Assembly (NCBI GenBank): GCA_902793695.1
Contig: CADBEI010000012.1
Coordinates: 1-54,496, forward strand
Direction of reading: 5' to 3'
Source: an uncultured Pseudomonadota bacterium
GTDB taxonomy: Bacteria; Pseudomonadota; Alphaproteobacteria; RF32; CAG-239
DNA: 54,496 nt
A program made the position numbers and the translations under genes. The notes beneath the pieces are model-generated. The model was not told where the DNA came from and made no database searches. It saw only the letters and a program-made list of their open reading frames with translations. This document shows positions 16,701-24,310 of this stretch, piece after piece. Positions within the stretch are counted from its first letter, which is position 1. Each line of letters opens with the position of its first letter.

Positions 16701-18787
16701 TCACTGGCCGCATTACCGAGTGTGGTATCGCCGTTGATGGTAGCATTGCCGTCTGCCGTAATATTACCGGTGGCACTGATGTTTTTGGTAGCCGAAATAT
16801 TGCCGGCAACCGCAACATCATTATTGAAATTTGATTTGGCATTAACCGTCAATGTATCCGTTGCCGCCGTATCGCCGAGGGTGGTATTGCCCTTAACGTT
16901 CAAAGTCCCGTTGGTTGAAACATTACCTGTGGCCTTATCCACGCTAAAGTTGGTGGTATCACCGTTATTGACGTACAAATTGCCTTTTATGGTAGTATTA
17001 CCGCCAATGGCAGCCGTACCCGCAACCGAGAGATTCCTACCTGCCAAAATATCGTTTGTTGCACTGATATTGTTTCCGGCCGTCACATTACCGGTAGTTG
17101 CCGAAATATTGCCGTTGGAAGAAATGATGTTGCTGCTGGCCGTAACAGTACCGGTAACACCGACATTATTTTTGAAAGAAGATATGGCATTAACCGTCAA
17201 TGTATCCGTTGCCGCGTTATTACCGAGCGTAGTATTGCCGTCAACATTTAAATTACCGTAAGTCCAGATATCGCCGGTACCAGAGTTAATTGTAACCCTA
17301 TTTGCATCACTGCCGTTTTTAACCGTGATGTTGCCCTTATATGTTGACGTTGCATTAACCGTCAACGTATCACTGACATTATCACCAATGGTAGTATTTC
17401 CTTTAACGGTGCTGTTACCAGTAATTGTAGCATTACCACCGACTGTAGTATTACCGCCAATGGCAGCCGTACCCGTAACCGTGAGATTTTTGCCTGCCGA
17501 AATATCGTTTGTTGCAATGATATTGTTTCCGGCCGTCACATTACCGGTAGTTGCCGAAATATTGCCACCGGAAGAAATGATGTTACTGCTGGCCGTAACA
17601 GTACCGGTAACCCCGACATTATTTTTGAAAGAAGATATAGCATTAACCGTCAACGAGTCTTGGGACGCACTATTACCGAGCGTAGTGTTACCGTTAACCA
17701 CGACATTATTGGTAAAAGTATTGGTAGTACCGCTCCATGTATTATTGGCAGCCAACAGCGCGCCGATAGAATTACCGACCGTTCTCGTGGTGGCAAATGT
17801 GGTAGTATTGCCCGTACCTGTAGCAATAAACGTTCCTCCTTGATCAATTGCATTAGCAGTATTATTGCCGATTTTAATGGAAGAGTGATTGGAAGTACCG
17901 TTCAAAATGTTGGTATCGGCAGTGGAGCGTGCTGTTGTTTCGTTGGAAACAGCCGTAGCGCGAGCGCTTGCTTCTGCCGCCACAGACGCCGCAACCGTAC
18001 TTGTTGTGGCAACTTTTTGCGTACTTCCGCTACTTGCGGTGGTATATACGCCATTTTCATCAACACTGTCCAACGTTTCGTTACCGAGAAGCAATTTTGT
18101 GAAATTTTCAGTACCGTTTGTAAGTTCCTTTCTTCTATCCAAAACATATTGGTGCGATGCAATCGTATCAAATGTCAAAGTAACCGGATCAGACTGATTC
18201 AAAGTAAAGCTTTTTGTCTCGCCTTGATCGGCAAATTTAATGGTAATTTTAGCATCATTAGCTGGAGTAACATCATTTGCGGTTATATAATGTTTATTAA
18301 GCACCCAATTTTGCACATCTGTCTTAGCTTGAGGTATAGCTGTATCTTTTAAATAGTTCAAGGAGTAGTGTACATCGGCAATAAAGTTACCGACAATGAA
18401 GTAGTCGTTATTACTGGTCGAGCTAGGATCACTTGAATCATAGACAGTTGCTTCACCCGTGCTTCCATCTGGCTTTTCGTGAACATAAACACCGGTAGTG
18501 TTACCTGTCCATGCCATGTCACTATATTGGCCGTCCATGTTACTTCCAAGCAGATAACCGTCAACCATATACGATGAATCTGCTATCCACCCGTATGAGC
18601 CGGAACGTCCGTGTTCCCGACTCCATTCCAAGTTGGCACCCTCTTCCCAAGAATCACCGGCCACTGCTTCACTTGGTATAATTGCTGCCCCTAAAGCAAA
18701 CAAACCGACATTGATAAGCCAACATTTTTTCAGCACACTGCGATATTGCGCTGTTAAAAGCCCAATGGCAGTTCTCGTATACTTCAT
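10658..18787 (-). CDS. Giant trimeric autotransporter adhesin, N-terminal fragment
   Basis: 2,709 codons from ATG at 18787, preceded by GGAGGAG and a strong promoter. The first 43 residues are a long signal peptide with a basic, polar extension before the hydrophobic core (VGLFALGAAIIPSEAVA), typical of type V autotransporters. Next comes an N-terminal head of unknown type, then about 600 residues of short beta-rich repeats of the form NTTLGN-A-TDTLTVNA, FKNNV-VTGTVTASSNI, GNISATTGNVTAGNN. These are followed by coiled-coil segments (EVNRAKTAETTLNTAITNEN and similar) alternating with W-TYKD and NTVNANIGALN modules. It ends out of frame in the 41-bp duplication at 10657-10738. Rejoined with the next two fragments, the gene would encode about 5,360 residues. 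Its role as a surface adhesin is inferred from architecture. Confidence 0.85.
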   Translation of the reverse strand: MKYTRTAIGLLTAQYRSVLKKCWLINVGLFALGAAIIPSEAVAGDSWEEGANLEWSREHGRSGSYGWIADSSYMVDGYLLGSNMDGQYSDMAWTGNTTGVYVHEKPDGSTGEATVYDSSDPSSTSNNDYFIVGNFIADVHYSLNYLKDTAIPQAKTDVQNWVLNKHYITANDVTPANDAKITIKFADQGETKSFTLNQSDPVTLTFDTIASHQYVLDRRKELTNGTENFTKLLLGNETLDSVDENGVYTTASSGSTQKVATTSTVAASVAAEASARATAVSNETTARSTADTNILNGTSNHSSIKIGNNTANAIDQGGTFIATGTGNTTTFATTRTVGNSIGALLAANNTWSGTTNTFTNNVVVNGNTTLGNSASQDSLTVNAISSFKNNVGVTGTVTASSNIISSGGNISATTGNVTAGNNIIATNDISAGKNLTVTGTAAIGGNTTVGGNATITGNSTVKGNTTIGDNVSDTLTVNATSTYKGNITVKNGSDANRVTINSGTGDIWTYGNLNVDGNTTLGNNAATDTLTVNAISSFKNNVGVTGTVTASSNIISSNGNISATTGNVTAGNNISATNDILAGRNLSVAGTAAIGGNTTIKGNLYVNNGDTTNFSVDKATGNVSTNGTLNVKGNTTLGDTAATDTLTVNAKSNFNNDVAVAGNISATKNISATGNITADGNATINGDTTLGNAASDKLLVNAASTFKNSITVKNGDANRITMAYDTGDIWTYGNLKVDGNTTLGNAEGTDTLTVNAKTYINGDDIALGNAATDQLTVNANSIFKNNIRVDDAKTFTMYAGTNATPQIKLDGSKGDIVVYNRGGNAPVAVMNRPNDTNGQITLSRYNSGTSATPMVNMQSTADGSQLYLNNSFGKSGITMVNSGDTTPQGALSMYAGGSATTDPTLMAELKSTTSGGTFKLTDGTNLRNEQTKNSITLTNGSNKQAVNILTESDGTGTIIVKNASGTAVNTLNKDGITIANGKKLYMGTTDYNLDADASKRNTIQFNGRIMDTFSGSDNLYDNNSHYGDENTIASTRTVANALGTLNGTNYLFDTQFGRNNNTVAENLKRIDSKIDTWQVRFGNITTSTPVSDSGDGAGSFDAVPTIGDTFEAIDQAIGKVASGNYVGPYNGNTSTNIAANINKLDVQLATTYSGMLTNRNNLNTLRSEVGYRSQIDTANKNLTYGSSGSPSNIVQALNNMSYTTGLIHGLANSNGTVNSTDTVSTVGNRTNLNYLSKTVSGQLVALDNAIDKAKTRIGNTETAIGNIANLGTGNYVYGAGDLTTAVLTLDGQIKTNETHIGNLNNLTGSASGKSNLVAAVNAVDNALTKEVNRAKTAETTLNTAITNENTRAVTEEGKLRTAINNEVTRAKKVEGDLNYLQVTIDEGLDVNLVNAINSLKSTVDGLDAEIQTTGTDIGDLSDLRHNAISDKTKVTKAVNSLATNVANGMGGTFNNRGTWSGTASTYLGNKTVYNLLGAVQHVSDAIGTVEDFGSAPANGLSVSNTVNKNLTALSNSLTAENRRATRAEAALSGDITHETERATAAEGQLDTKIDNEVTRARGVEGVLANLRGHATGAGNLVAAINAVDQATYDENTRALDAEATLRTAITAETSRAQSAEETNAANIAGEISRATQVENNLTNNLNTLTTTVGNLGNITSNAVSSRSSVTNAINSLAGNVSAGMGGSFNGDGVWSGNVQTYKDTNPLTVYKITDAIDHISNTIGSVADLGYTGTSTPKNGLSKSNTVNANLAALNKAMGDVSIFKSNSYNNLAKNATDVVDAITKIDSYVSNIGDGIGDLGALTHPAITVSQRTRITNAVNSLATNVANGMGGTFTEGSGVWSDSIRTYKDTADVPVSSVMEAVKYVAGANVIGTAAELGQTATTTPINGVSASKTINANIGAINSKLGNVGTFIADSYVGAAKNSTTAVDAIKAVDQALSSEINRATGAEADLQTAINTVDGRVTTVNTNVTNLTNKVNNIGAGMGGSLTEGGVWSGSIRTYKDASDVQVSNLLEAIRHVAGANVIGTAAELGAATNGVSANNTINKNIGALNSALTGEINRATNRETQINTALEQEITRATEKETELSGSINTVKTSVTNLTNNVNNISTRVNKIGTGMGGSFDDSGDWSGTVQTYKDSAAVPVSTVMGAVDHVVGVIGTAAELGTANGVSANNTINANIGALSEALTNEIDRATGKENTLQTNINTIGGRVTTLNTSVENLNAKVTNIGNGLGGDMTSSGVWSGSMKTYKDSEALVYDNIFDTVLKLNSNIGTAADLGTANGVSANNTVNKNIGVLSNALTTAKNESVARDEQLQTNITNLGDTVTTLGGTVNDLSTNVSTLDTAVTNMGDTVNTLNTNVTNLGNWVGSGPFTHNAISDKSNITVAVDSLAANVERGMGGMFDATGTWKATILDNSPIKYGQINGATAITGVLSQVVSNIGTRADLGYAGEVAPKNGLSDSNSVNANLAALNSAIGNVGRFSEPDYRDTVVKGSTNVVAAIESLDSYVKDIVITGISGDVDELLTRLNNEITRSTTVDNNMQIEINGLGDGDRIGTWPTPRNNAITDVTSVTNAVESLADNIEAATGGTFQENGSWKGSVTAYKVAQESDAPAPKDFTTIMGAINYVSDVIGDAEDLGYDSSDPTVTPANGVSKTKTVNENIAALNNALTGVQEGYATKAEVHGVDGETGDTVKKFTVLTAKPAIR

Positions 18788-18845
18788 AGCACGTCTCCTC
18801 CAAATAATTACGCTACAATATTATTTAAAATATAACATTTACCGC

Positions 18846-18874
18846 ATTTTATCCACAATTTCACCAAAAGTCAA
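18846..18874 (-). promoter_or_regulatory. Sigma-70 promoter of the giant adhesin
   Basis: On the minus strand TTGACT (18869-18874), a 17-bp spacer, then TAAAAT (18846-18851), giving a 5' leader of about 50 nt before the adhesin ATG at 18787. The leader is AT-rich and ends in GGAGGAG. Confidence 0.75.
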
Positions 18875-18981
18875 ACATTATTCTTTGACATAATATATAT
18901 TTTAGTACAAACACACCATTAACATTTTGTTTTTACTTGATTTTATAATTTTATTTTCTTTAAACCGAAAAAAGTCACGTC

Positions 18982-19187
18982 ATTACGAGCCCGTCAGGGC
19001 GTGGTAATCTCATTACATCGCCTTGTTTCAAAACCAATATTGTCATACCTCGCACGGCGCATTTAAATTGTTGTCATCGCTCGGTCTGCGCTGTGCGTCA
19101 GACCGTCCAGCGATCTGATCACATTATATTGCGCTACGCAAAGATAATATCCCTTGACGAAGTGACGCACCGCGCACTTCGAGGGAT
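18982..19187. repeat. Non-coding cluster of three hairpins, probable dispersed repeat
   Basis: The 440-bp gap between the adhesin and msbA-like gene holds no gene. It contains three inverted repeats: 18982-19008 (ATTACgaGCCC / GGGCgtgGTAAT), 19077-19113 (CGGTCTG / CAGACCG with outer TCGCT / AGCGA) and 19149-19187 (ATCCCTtgaCGAAGTG / CACTTCGAGGGAT). The CGTCATTACGAGC and TGTCAT...GGGATGACA style is like intergenic repeats common in alphaproteobacterial and rickettsial genomes. It is locally GC-richer than the flanks and looks like a degenerate composite of small palindromic elements. Confidence 0.55.
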
Positions 19188-19227
19188 GACATAACATCTT
19201 TGCATAGTGCTGTATTCTAAAACTGTT

Positions 19228-20988
19228 TTATTTCAGTTGCGCTTTATACAGTGCGCCGTAAATACTGTCCGGATTGTTTAACAATTCTTCGTGCGAACCG
19301 CTTTCCACGATTTTGCCGTAATTAATGACCACGATTTTATCGGCATGACGCACCGTCGAAAGCCGATGCGCAATCACGATAACCGTCCGGTCTTTCATCA
19401 AATTTTCTATGGCCTTTTGCACCACCGCTTCCGACTTGTTATCCAGTGCCGATGTGGCCTCATCCAAAATCACAATCGGCGCATTTTTCAAAAATGCCCG
19501 TGCAATCGCAATCCGCTGTTTTTGCCCGCCGGAAAGCAACACGCCGCGCTCGCCAATATCCGTATCCAACCCTTTAGTCAACTTCGGTACAAAATCGTTC
19601 AAATAAGCCATTTCCACGGCTCTTTGCAATTCTTCTTCGGTAGCGTTTTCTTTGCCCAGCATTATGTTATGGCGAATAGTGCCGGAAAACAGAAAATTAT
19701 CCTGAAATACCACGGAAATATTGTCTCTGAGCGATTCCAGCGTATATGAGCGAATATCGCGTCCGTTAATCAAAATATTACCTGAAGTTACATCATAAAA
19801 ACGCGGCAACAAGCTGGCAAACGTAGACTTTCCGCCGCCGGAATTACCCACCAGCGCCACCGTCTCTCCGTGTTTTATGTTTAAGTTAATGTTTTGCAAT
19901 ACCGGTTTACCCTTAACATATTCAAAACATACGTTTTTATACTCAATTTGTTTAATATCGTTCAGCTCTGTCGCGTCTTCGGCATTGTGAACCAGCGTTT
20001 CCGCCTGCAACAAATCAAACACCCGTTCCATCGCCATCAATGCAATCTGTACATTATTGAAGCTGTTGCCGATACCTTTAATCGGGTTATACAACAAAAT
20101 CAGTGCCGCAATAAACGATACAAAATTACCGGCCGTAATTTGGTGCGACAAAATCAAATAACTGCCCACCCAAATCACCGCGGCAATACCGAGCGAAACA
20201 ATAAAATGCATCAACGGCGAAAGCATACCTGTACGTTGAATCATTTTCATATTGAGCTTAAACACCCGCCGCAACGCGTCATCAAAGCGCGTATTTTCAT
20301 AGTCGAATAAATTATACGAACAAATTACCCTATTTCCGCCGAAAGCCTCATTGTAATGCGTCACCACTTCGGCGTTGGTATAAACTGTTTTCTGGTTGAT
20401 ATCCTTAATCCGTTTGCGCACTTTTGTCAGCGGAAACAACGCACAAAACAGCACTGCCACCGCAATGAGTGCCAACTGCCACGAATTATAAAACAACACG
20501 GCAACCAAAGAAATCGACGAGAAAAAACGCGTGCAAAACTGTTTTAAATTGGCAAGCAATCCGCTACACGCCGCCTCTACGTCATTATTAAAACGCATTA
20601 CCACGTTGCCGGAAGTGTTGGTATCAAAATAACCGGCATCAAAGCGCAACAACTTGCCGAACAAACTGATTTTGACATCGCTGGCAATACGCTGTCCTAC
20701 CCATGTGTTCAAATACATGGCGGTAAATGTCAAAATCCCTTGCAAAGCGCTGAATCCGATGATCACCAACGGTATCCACAGCGTGTTGGTATTTTTCTCA
20801 ATCATCATCACATCCATATACGGTTTTAATGCCCACGCAATCACCGCATCGAGTGCGCCCACCGGAATCGTAATCAACACCGCGGCCAGAGCCCATCCCC
20901 AATACGGACGAACGTATGGCCACATCTGTCGATAGTCGCGAATAAAATTGGTATTCGCAAATTTTGCAAAAAGTTTCTTAATCATCAT
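19228..20988 (-). CDS. msbA: MsbA-type lipid/LPS ABC exporter
   Basis: A 586-residue half-transporter. The N-terminal part (about 1-330) is a six-helix type IV exporter membrane domain. The C-terminal nucleotide-binding domain has Walker A VGNSGGGKST (about 380), the signature LLSGGQKQR (about 485), Walker B IVILDEATSALD (about 504) and the switch His in IAHRLST (about 542). All ATPase motifs are intact. Length and layout fit MsbA, which flips lipid A-core across the inner membrane as a homodimer using ATP; other lipid or peptide exporters of the same fold cannot be excluded from sequence alone. It is transcribed alone from a clear promoter, well separated from the adhesin. Confidence 0.8.
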   Translation of the reverse strand: MMIKKLFAKFANTNFIRDYRQMWPYVRPYWGWALAAVLITIPVGALDAVIAWALKPYMDVMMIEKNTNTLWIPLVIIGFSALQGILTFTAMYLNTWVGQRIASDVKISLFGKLLRFDAGYFDTNTSGNVVMRFNNDVEAACSGLLANLKQFCTRFFSSISLVAVLFYNSWQLALIAVAVLFCALFPLTKVRKRIKDINQKTVYTNAEVVTHYNEAFGGNRVICSYNLFDYENTRFDDALRRVFKLNMKMIQRTGMLSPLMHFIVSLGIAAVIWVGSYLILSHQITAGNFVSFIAALILLYNPIKGIGNSFNNVQIALMAMERVFDLLQAETLVHNAEDATELNDIKQIEYKNVCFEYVKGKPVLQNINLNIKHGETVALVGNSGGGKSTFASLLPRFYDVTSGNILINGRDIRSYTLESLRDNISVVFQDNFLFSGTIRHNIMLGKENATEEELQRAVEMAYLNDFVPKLTKGLDTDIGERGVLLSGGQKQRIAIARAFLKNAPIVILDEATSALDNKSEAVVQKAIENLMKDRTVIVIAHRLSTVRHADKIVVINYGKIVESGSHEELLNNPDSIYGALYKAQLK

Positions 20989-21008
20989 TTTCTTTCACGT
21001 TTGGCCTC

Positions 21009-21036
21009 ATTATAGGAAAAAATTTGCAAAAGTAAA
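21009..21036 (-). promoter_or_regulatory. Promoter of the MsbA-type exporter
   Basis: Minus strand TTTACT (21031-21036), a 16-bp spacer and consensus TATAAT (21009-21014), about 20 nt upstream of the ATG. Confidence 0.6.
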
Positions 21037-21140
21037 CAACTATTCGCGACTGTTTGCTTTTATCCTTAACAAAATGCCGAAAAAAACGGCGCCGGAATTA
21101 TTCCGACACCGTCCCGAATGTATATTATCGTTGCAATAAA

Positions 21141-21758
21141 TTAACGCCCTCTGTCCGCTATGTTCATCATCAGGTTCAGATTATGAGCCTTTTTATCCAA
21201 CGAGCGTTTGAGCCAGTCGGCATTGGTAGCAATTCCCAACATTCTGGCCTTGGCGACTTCTTGCGCCCGTTGTGCGCTGAGTGCGTTTTTCATCATAATT
21301 TTTTTGATGGAATCTTTATCGTCAAAAACCGGCTCCGACACTTCAATATTGCCGTCTTTGCCGAACTTGGCGCGACGCATACTCTGATCCGTAATTGTCG
21401 AAACATTACCTTTATCGTCGTAACTTATCGTATTGCCGTCGGCATCGATAACCGAAGAAATTTTGCCGTCTTTATAATGCACTTCGTTACCCTGTGCATC
21501 ACGGAAATAATCTATTTTGCCGTCAACATATTGTACATACGTTCCGTCATCACTTTCAATATGTTCAATTTTTCCTTCTTTGTATTTGGCATAAGTGTTA
21601 TCTTTCGTAACCATTGAAGTTATCTGAGAATCTTCATAATTCACCGTAGTTCCGTTTTGGGTCCGAGCGTATATCACTCTGCCGTCAGTGGCGGTACGAC
21701 CGATTACCGTCCCGCTTTCCAAAGTTTCCACCGTTCTGTTTTTAATTGCTATTCCCAT
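21141..21758 (-). CDS. Unknown protein with YD/RHS-like short repeats
   Basis: A 205-residue protein from the ATG at 21758 (AAGGAG 8 nt upstream; a GTG at 21767 is in frame but overlaps that box). The central part is a series of roughly 18-residue beta-hairpin repeats: YAKYKEGKIEHIESDDG, YVQYVDGKIDYFRDAQG, VHYKDGKISSVIDADG, ISYDDKGNVSTITDQ. This is the antigen-like or YD-type pattern that forms extended beta structures. The C-terminal third is helical and basic. There is no signal peptide or transmembrane helix, so it is probably cytoplasmic. A similar hairpin pattern occurs in the 138-residue reading frame at 47788-48204. Function is not recognised. Confidence 0.6.
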   Translation of the reverse strand: MGIAIKNRTVETLESGTVIGRTATDGRVIYARTQNGTTVNYEDSQITSMVTKDNTYAKYKEGKIEHIESDDGTYVQYVDGKIDYFRDAQGNEVHYKDGKISSVIDADGNTISYDDKGNVSTITDQSMRRAKFGKDGNIEVSEPVFDDKDSIKKIMMKNALSAQRAQEVAKARMLGIATNADWLKRSLDKKAHNLNLMMNIADRGR

Positions 21759-21947
21759 ATCACGCACTCCTTATTTAGGCCATCCGCTTTGTATCTTAAC
21801 ATATTTTTTACCATTAATCAAGTTTTTTTCGTCAAACGCCGAAAATTTAACAAATTTGTAACACATACAACAAAGTATTTTTATGATTAAAGAAAATAAA
21901 ACACCGGCGACACTTGTTCCCTATAGCATTCCGACGGATTACAAAAT

Positions 21948-21981
21948 AAAAACCTCTCTGCAACTACGCAGAGAGGTTTTT
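21948..21981 (-). terminator. Bidirectional terminator
   Basis: AAAAACCTCTCTGC at 21948-21961 pairs perfectly with GCAGAGAGGTTTTT at 21968-21981. It immediately follows the minus-strand operon ending at 21984. Confidence 0.9.
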
Positions 21982-21983
21982 AT

Positions 21984-22652
21984 TTAACCTAAAGATTCAT
22001 CACATACCCTGTAAGAAATCCAGTTGAAAACACCGTCTTCCACCGGATATGGCGGATCGTAGTCATTGATAAGCGCGGCAGATCTTGCCTGCATAATCTT
22101 GCCGTTATTCTGCTCGGGGCCGGCGTATTTCTTTACAATACCGGCGCCGAAATCGACAACATTATCGAACCTTATCGACGGGGAATTACTGTTCTGGCAA
22201 ATAAAATCTCCGTCCGCCCACAAATCGACATCAATGCCGTTCTCTTGTAATATCCGCAACGTAGCATCAAATGCTTTTCTCTGCACATATGCCTCTTGCA
22301 AAATGTCAAGCGTCGGCACCACAAAACCGCGAGCATAAACGCTTTCTGCCGTAAAAATGCGGCCAACCGTATTTTTTGCAGCGGGATAATACTTTTCGCG
22401 CATTGCTTTCAGCTCTGTTTCGACAGCGATGAAACCGTGGTCGTAAATTGATGCCGGTTTACTGCCGTCACGCATTACCTTTGCACAATAACACTCATTT
22501 TCCACCGCCACACCGAATACTTTGGTGATTTTGGTCGTGTCGAGAAAAGGCAATCTCACCATTTCTCCTTTTGAACCCAAATACACAACCGGAAGCGGTG
22601 TCGGTATCCATTCTTTTTTTCTGAGCGGCAGCACGCTCTGCTCTTTTTCCAT
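21984..22652 (-). CDS. Hypothetical protein, second gene of a two-gene operon
   Basis: 222 residues, soluble, no signal peptide. Visible features are several Cys residues (ENECYCAKV, FICQNS, YRVCDES) and a C-terminal region (NSNSPSIRFDNVVDFGAGIV, then DGVFNWISYRVCDESLG) that reads like a small beta domain ending a DUF1566- or formylglycine-type fold, but I do not recognise the family. It starts 6 bp after the stop of the upstream gene at 22659-23432, so the two are co-transcribed, and a strong terminator follows. Confidence 0.55.
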   Translation of the reverse strand: MEKEQSVLPLRKKEWIPTPLPVVYLGSKGEMVRLPFLDTTKITKVFGVAVENECYCAKVMRDGSKPASIYDHGFIAVETELKAMREKYYPAAKNTVGRIFTAESVYARGFVVPTLDILQEAYVQRKAFDATLRILQENGIDVDLWADGDFICQNSNSPSIRFDNVVDFGAGIVKKYAGPEQNNGKIMQARSAALINDYDPPYPVEDGVFNWISYRVCDESLG

Positions 22653-22658
22653 AATTCG

Positions 22659-23432
22659 TCATTTTTTGAAATTTGCACAAATGATTTTTGCCGACTTCGA
22701 CTTCGGCGTCGATTCGAATTTTGTTTTTTGAGACGGCGAATCCTTATTTAAAGCAAACACCATCTTGTTATAATCCAAATACAACTTGCCGTCGTCGTCC
22801 TGCATCAGCTTGTAGTAGTAGCCGTTGTTTTTGAAAATTCCGCCCACCGGAACTTCTTCGCGAACAAACGCGTTCAAATCATACTCTTCCACATAATGCT
22901 GATCTTCCGAAAATACCGGTAAATAACTGCAACCGTCATCATAAACTATTCCCCAACACGTCAGGGCATAAGTACGTTTGTTTTCTTCAAGCAGATAAAG
23001 ATTGGATAAGAAAATATTTTCTATACCTTTCTCCTTATATGTCTGCCGTTCGACTTCTTCCACCACAGCCTGCGTGGCATACGCCCGCAAGCGCCTGATG
23101 GTATGATTTCCGGTTTTTGCCTTGTACAGATAGTAACTTTCCCCGTTATAGCAAAAAATATCGCTGTCGGGTTTAATCACTTCTATTGTTCTGATATCAC
23201 CGATATCATCTTCAAAATCACTCTCAACTTCAAAGAACGCCCGCACGATTGACACCACTCCCGATTGCAGCGCGGAAGGATCCATCCACACGATGTGTTC
23301 TTGATCTTGAGCTGTTTTCATACGAACCAAAACCGCCGTATCCGCTTCCAGATACAAATCGGCTTGCGCTTTGCAATATACCATACAAAGTGCGTCGGCC
23401 TGAATTGAGGCCCTAAACAAATCCATCTCCAT
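22659..23432 (-). CDS. Hypothetical protein, paralogue of the gene at 23539-24228
   Basis: 257 residues, acidic, soluble. The C-terminal third has VPVGGIFKNNGYYYKLMQ followed by KLYLDYNKM. This matches VGENFSAFGKYYQVKR and EWYLDYSPL in the gene at 23539-24228, so the two share a C-terminal domain and a similar length: an old tandem duplication. The last residues are basic and Ser-rich (PSQKTKFESTPKSKSAKI). An earlier ATG lies only two codons before a second one. A promoter sits just upstream. Function unknown. Confidence 0.55.
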   Translation of the reverse strand: MEMDLFRASIQADALCMVYCKAQADLYLEADTAVLVRMKTAQDQEHIVWMDPSALQSGVVSIVRAFFEVESDFEDDIGDIRTIEVIKPDSDIFCYNGESYYLYKAKTGNHTIRRLRAYATQAVVEEVERQTYKEKGIENIFLSNLYLLEENKRTYALTCWGIVYDDGCSYLPVFSEDQHYVEEYDLNAFVREEVPVGGIFKNNGYYYKLMQDDDGKLYLDYNKMVFALNKDSPSQKTKFESTPKSKSAKIICANFKK

Positions 23433-23458
23433 ATATATAAAAAATTTTGTTTATAAAC

Positions 23459-23486
23459 AGCATACACCTATTTACGTTTTTGTCAA
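23459..23486 (-). promoter_or_regulatory. Promoter of the 23432-21984 operon
   Basis: Minus strand TTGACA (23481-23486), a 16-bp spacer, TATGCT (23459-23464). Confidence 0.65.
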
Positions 23487-23510
23487 CAAAAAATATTAAA
23501 TCGCACAAAA

Positions 23511-23540
23511 AAAAGAGGAGCACTATGCCCCTCTTCTTTT
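23511..23540 (-). terminator. Terminator of the gene at 23539-24228
   Basis: AAAGAGG-GCA paired with TGC-CCTCTT with loop CTA, followed by A on the plus strand (T run on the minus strand), directly at the end of the coding region. Confidence 0.8.
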
Positions 23541-24228
23541 AACTACGACTTGCAACCTGTAACGGACTATAGTCCAGATACCACTCGTTAGTGGTATGCG
23601 TTCGCTTTACCTGATAATACTTTCCGAAGGCGCTGAAGTTCTCACCGACTTCCAAATTCTTGTAGACGGCATCGTTCAGCAAATCGAAACCCTCCAGCCT
23701 CAGCCCGTCGCGCAGGTCCATAAAGGTGATGGCGAAGTCCGTATCGCAATCCATGCAACGTACACACCATGCGGCAGAAAGATACTCTCGTGTTTCGGCA
23801 TCCAGCACCCTAACCGGTGTTACCGTAACCACATTGTATCCCTTGGACTGGCACGCAGCTCTCACCAGCTCCTCGTTGTTGAACAGAAGAACTGCCCTGA
23901 TACCAAGCTCCCCCACGCTGTTGATAAACGTTCTGAAGTAGGTATCCTGATAGCCAAACAGCTCATTGCCCGTCATCTTTTGCAGACCGTAGCGCTGGCC
24001 GACAGGCAAAGGAGGTTCTCTGCGAATGACCGGCATGATGCGCACAACACGTTCTCCATGTTTACACACCCAGCAGGCCATTTCCTTACCTTCTGAGTTA
24101 ATCACTCGGCACAGCTCAACCGTGCCTCTAAATCCATCCTTCACAAAAAGCCGTCTGGCAGCTTTTGTAGAGGAAATTACACGCTCACTTGCCGCGATTG
24201 TGCAATTACAAAATGACAACCTATTCAT
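23539..24228 (-). CDS. Hypothetical protein, Cys-containing paralogue
   Basis: 229 residues, no membrane segment. Several Cys residues lie in pairs or near-pairs (SFCNC near the N terminus, ACWVCKHGE at about 51, AAWCVRCMDCDTD at about 154), which could bind a metal or form disulfides. The C terminus (NFSAFGKYYQVKR, EWYLDYSPL) is shared with the gene at 22659-23432. It has its own promoter and terminator. The family is not recognised. Confidence 0.55.
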   Translation of the reverse strand: MNRLSFCNCTIAASERVISSTKAARRLFVKDGFRGTVELCRVINSEGKEMACWVCKHGERVVRIMPVIRREPPLPVGQRYGLQKMTGNELFGYQDTYFRTFINSVGELGIRAVLLFNNEELVRAACQSKGYNVVTVTPVRVLDAETREYLSAAWCVRCMDCDTDFAITFMDLRDGLRLEGFDLLNDAVYKNLEVGENFSAFGKYYQVKRTHTTNEWYLDYSPLQVASRS

Positions 24229-24254
24229 ATCCCAATAATTTTTGGTACGAGACC

Positions 24255-24283
24255 ATAGTAGCTTGCTTTATTATTTTTGTCAA
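24255..24283 (-). promoter_or_regulatory. Promoter of the gene at 23539-24228
   Basis: Minus strand TTGACA (24278-24283), 17-bp spacer, TACTAT (24255-24260), about 25 nt before the ATG at 24228. Confidence 0.7.
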
Positions 24284-24310
24284 GCTATTTTTAGACAAAT
24301 TATAACATTT

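Noticed and set aside
2683-18787. Repeated modules considered as a CRISPR array or satellite DNA
   Set aside because: Repeats are protein-level modules with diverged codons, not short identical repeats with unique spacers.
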